The translations under genes and the position numbers were made by a program. From the NCBI GenBank assembly GCA_023429365.1, contig JAEYVW010000112.1, positions 1 through 7,388 of the forward strand: 7,388 bases of DNA, given 5' to 3'. Within the stretch, counting starts at the first letter, position 1. Each line of letters starts with the position of its first letter. The DNA comes from Bacteroidota bacterium. Its GTDB lineage: Bacteria > Bacteroidota > Bacteroidia > Chitinophagales > Chitinophagaceae. Positions 5,840 to 7,388 of the stretch are shown piece by piece. The notes beneath the pieces are model-generated. The model was not told where the DNA came from. It did not search any database and worked only from the letters and a program-made list of their open reading frames with translations.

Positions 5840-7369
5840 TTATTTAATATAATATACTAATGAGGGTAGCTTTTGGCTTCTTCCATCCGGGCCAGTAGCA
5901 TAGATCTCATCAATCATAACGGTTCTACCCGGCTTTAAATTGTTCAGTATCCTTCTGGCCTGGTCGTTCCAGGTATTGCCAGTGCAACTTGCATCGTCGA
6001 TATAACCATCGTCGGTGTCGGCGCTGATCGAAAACCTGGTCACTTTGTACTGCAGTTCAAAAGGAAAATCTTTAACACCCGCACCGATACCTGCCTGTGC
6101 CTTGAATGCGCCGGCTGGTACGTTGGCACCACTCTCGTAAGTACCTACAACCGCGATGGGTCTCGGGATAGTCCTTACCCTGAACTGTGATACACCAGCA
6201 ACTTTACCATCAACCGTAACAGTGATCTTACAATCATCAGTTACAGAGTTGACACGGGCAATGTATTTACCGCTACCGCCAGCCTGAACAAGGCTACCGT
6301 TACTGATAGTGGCTTTGATCCTGTCGTCACCTGCGCCACTGGCAGCAATGGTAACAGGGTTGTCAACACCAATATACAGTACATTCATTTTATCAAGTGC
6401 GATCGAAGCGTTGGCCTGGCCAACTTTATACTCGATGTCTTTTTTGATCACCTGGGGGTTACCTTCCTGGTCAGTATAATTAATCACTACAGGAACTGTA
6501 TGAGCACCAATACCACCACCGGCTAATTTAGTATTTACTGTTCCATCAGGACCTACGGTCATTGCTTTACCACCGATAGTGATAGTTGGTTTGGCACCGG
6601 TACTGAAAGCACCAACACCAGCAGTGATCTCCAGTTCCTGACCTGGCATCAGGTAAGTTGAGCTTTGACCAACAATAGCGGCGTAAGTATCGAAACGTAC
6701 AGCTACTTCACCCACTTTGTTGTGGCAGGCCTGTACCAGCCTGTTCTCTGAAGTCTTCACATCGTTTTGGAATTTGCTGAGAATTGTCAACGCTGCCACG
6801 GTAGGAACCATGTGGAAGTAAGCACCTTCCCATGTTTTACCAGCTTTGTTCTTGCTGCTGGGTTTATCCAGGCTGATCGGCAAGGATGTTTCAAACTCCT
6901 TCTTTAATTCCGGGTCAACATTCAGGACATCAGTCTTGAATTTGGCCAGCGCTGCCAGCAGCTTCGGACCTTCTTTCTTCTCAATCATGATCCGGGTAGC
7001 GATATCAAGGTTGTCTTCCTTGAATTTCTGATCCGCGTTGTTGGGATCGCCACCAGCTTCACGAAGTATCTGGTCTTTTAATGACTGGATATAAGAGAAA
7101 ATTGTTTTACTATGATTTTGTATTTGTTGTGCTTTGGGATACCAGATTTGCGCTTTAGTAGCAGTTGCAGGATCAGTAGTCTTTTGCTGCAACGAAGCCA
7201 TGATAGTAGAAGTAGATTTATCTACCGTAGAGTTGGTATTCTCCAAGCTTTTATTCACCGTCTTAAAGGCATTCAGGATCTCAGATGATACGTTCAAAGC
7301 CAGCAGGGCTGTAAGAACGAGATACATCATGTTGATCATTTTCTGCCGCGGCTCACGAGGTAAAGCCAT
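5840..7369 (-). CDS. gldM: Type IX secretion / gliding motility motor protein GldM
   Basis: GldM forms, with GldL, the inner-membrane motor that uses the proton gradient to drive type IX secretion and, where present, gliding; its periplasmic part reaches towards the GldK/GldN complex. The 509-residue length matches the family. The N terminus has the hallmark PRQKMINMMYLVLTALLALN (residues 7-26), the start of a single transmembrane helix (about 11-30) with no cleavable signal. R8 and E30 correspond to charged residues near R9 and E31 of the Flavobacterium protein. The periplasmic part follows the known four-domain plan: a helical D1 (about 35-222), then beta-rich D2 (about 225-316), D3 (about 318-402) and D4 (about 403-509, including IPRPIAVVG and the terminal DEIYATGPDGRSQKLPSL). 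No typical Shine-Dalgarno precedes the ATG. By the usual gene order, gldK and gldL should lie just beyond the right edge. Confidence 0.97.
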   Translation of the reverse strand: MALPREPRQKMINMMYLVLTALLALNVSSEILNAFKTVNKSLENTNSTVDKSTSTIMASLQQKTTDPATATKAQIWYPKAQQIQNHSKTIFSYIQSLKDQILREAGGDPNNADQKFKEDNLDIATRIMIEKKEGPKLLAALAKFKTDVLNVDPELKKEFETSLPISLDKPSSKNKAGKTWEGAYFHMVPTVAALTILSKFQNDVKTSENRLVQACHNKVGEVAVRFDTYAAIVGQSSTYLMPGQELEITAGVGAFSTGAKPTITIGGKAMTVGPDGTVNTKLAGGGIGAHTVPVVINYTDQEGNPQVIKKDIEYKVGQANASIALDKMNVLYIGVDNPVTIAASGAGDDRIKATISNGSLVQAGGSGKYIARVNSVTDDCKITVTVDGKVAGVSQFRVRTIPRPIAVVGTYESGANVPAGAFKAQAGIGAGVKDFPFELQYKVTRFSISADTDDGYIDDASCTGNTWNDQARRILNNLKPGRTVMIDEIYATGPDGRSQKLPSLVYYIK

Positions 7370-7381
7370 GATGATTGGTTT

Positions 7382-7388
7382 TTAATTG
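7382..7388 (-). other. Possible 3' end of gldL (stop codon only)
   Basis: On the minus strand an AAT TAA (7387-7382) lies 12 bases before the gldM start codon. Given the conserved gldL-gldM order, this TAA may be the gldL stop codon. Only the stop and one preceding codon are visible, so this rests on gene order alone. Confidence 0.3.

Overview
The window fits a chromosome fragment from the phylum Bacteroidota, most likely Chitinophagales/Chitinophagaceae. The family assignment is an inference from the style of the proteins, not something measured. The signs are type IX secretion genes (gldM, gldN), a start-proximal TAnnTTTG promoter element of the Bacteroidota type, mostly absent Shine-Dalgarno sequences, and a sigma factor paired with an envelope beta-barrel protein. 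All the genes are intact, and no mobile element, tRNA, rRNA or CRISPR array is visible.

Layout. (1) Positions 75-2035, plus strand: a two-gene unit with an ECF sigma factor followed 26 bases later by a protein that has a short cytoplasmic head, one transmembrane helix, a roughly 150-residue periplasmic linker and a C-terminal outer-membrane beta-barrel-like domain. A strong intrinsic terminator closes the unit at 2058-2096. This architecture matches the dual membrane-spanning anti-sigma (Dma) proteins reported from Bacteroides thetaiotaomicron, which work with a neighbouring ECF sigma factor. (2) Positions 2154-4596, plus strand: a predicted promoter, a lipoprotein of unknown function, and uvrC starting 2 bases after the lipoprotein stop codon. 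(3) Positions 4597-4814: a convergent intergenic stretch with three hairpin terminators, two of which look bidirectional. (4) Positions 7369-4815, minus strand: gldM then gldN, 2 bases apart, the distal end of a presumed gldKLMN operon whose upstream part lies beyond the right edge.

How the genes work together. GldM is the inner-membrane-anchored periplasmic shaft of the proton-driven type IX secretion motor, and GldN belongs to the GldK/GldN periplasmic assembly that it contacts. UvrC is the dual-incision nuclease of nucleotide excision repair and has no evident functional link to its neighbours beyond co-transcription with the lipoprotein. The sigma/barrel pair is the most interesting part: it suggests a route by which one polypeptide could report an outer-membrane or surface condition directly to a sigma factor in the cytoplasm.
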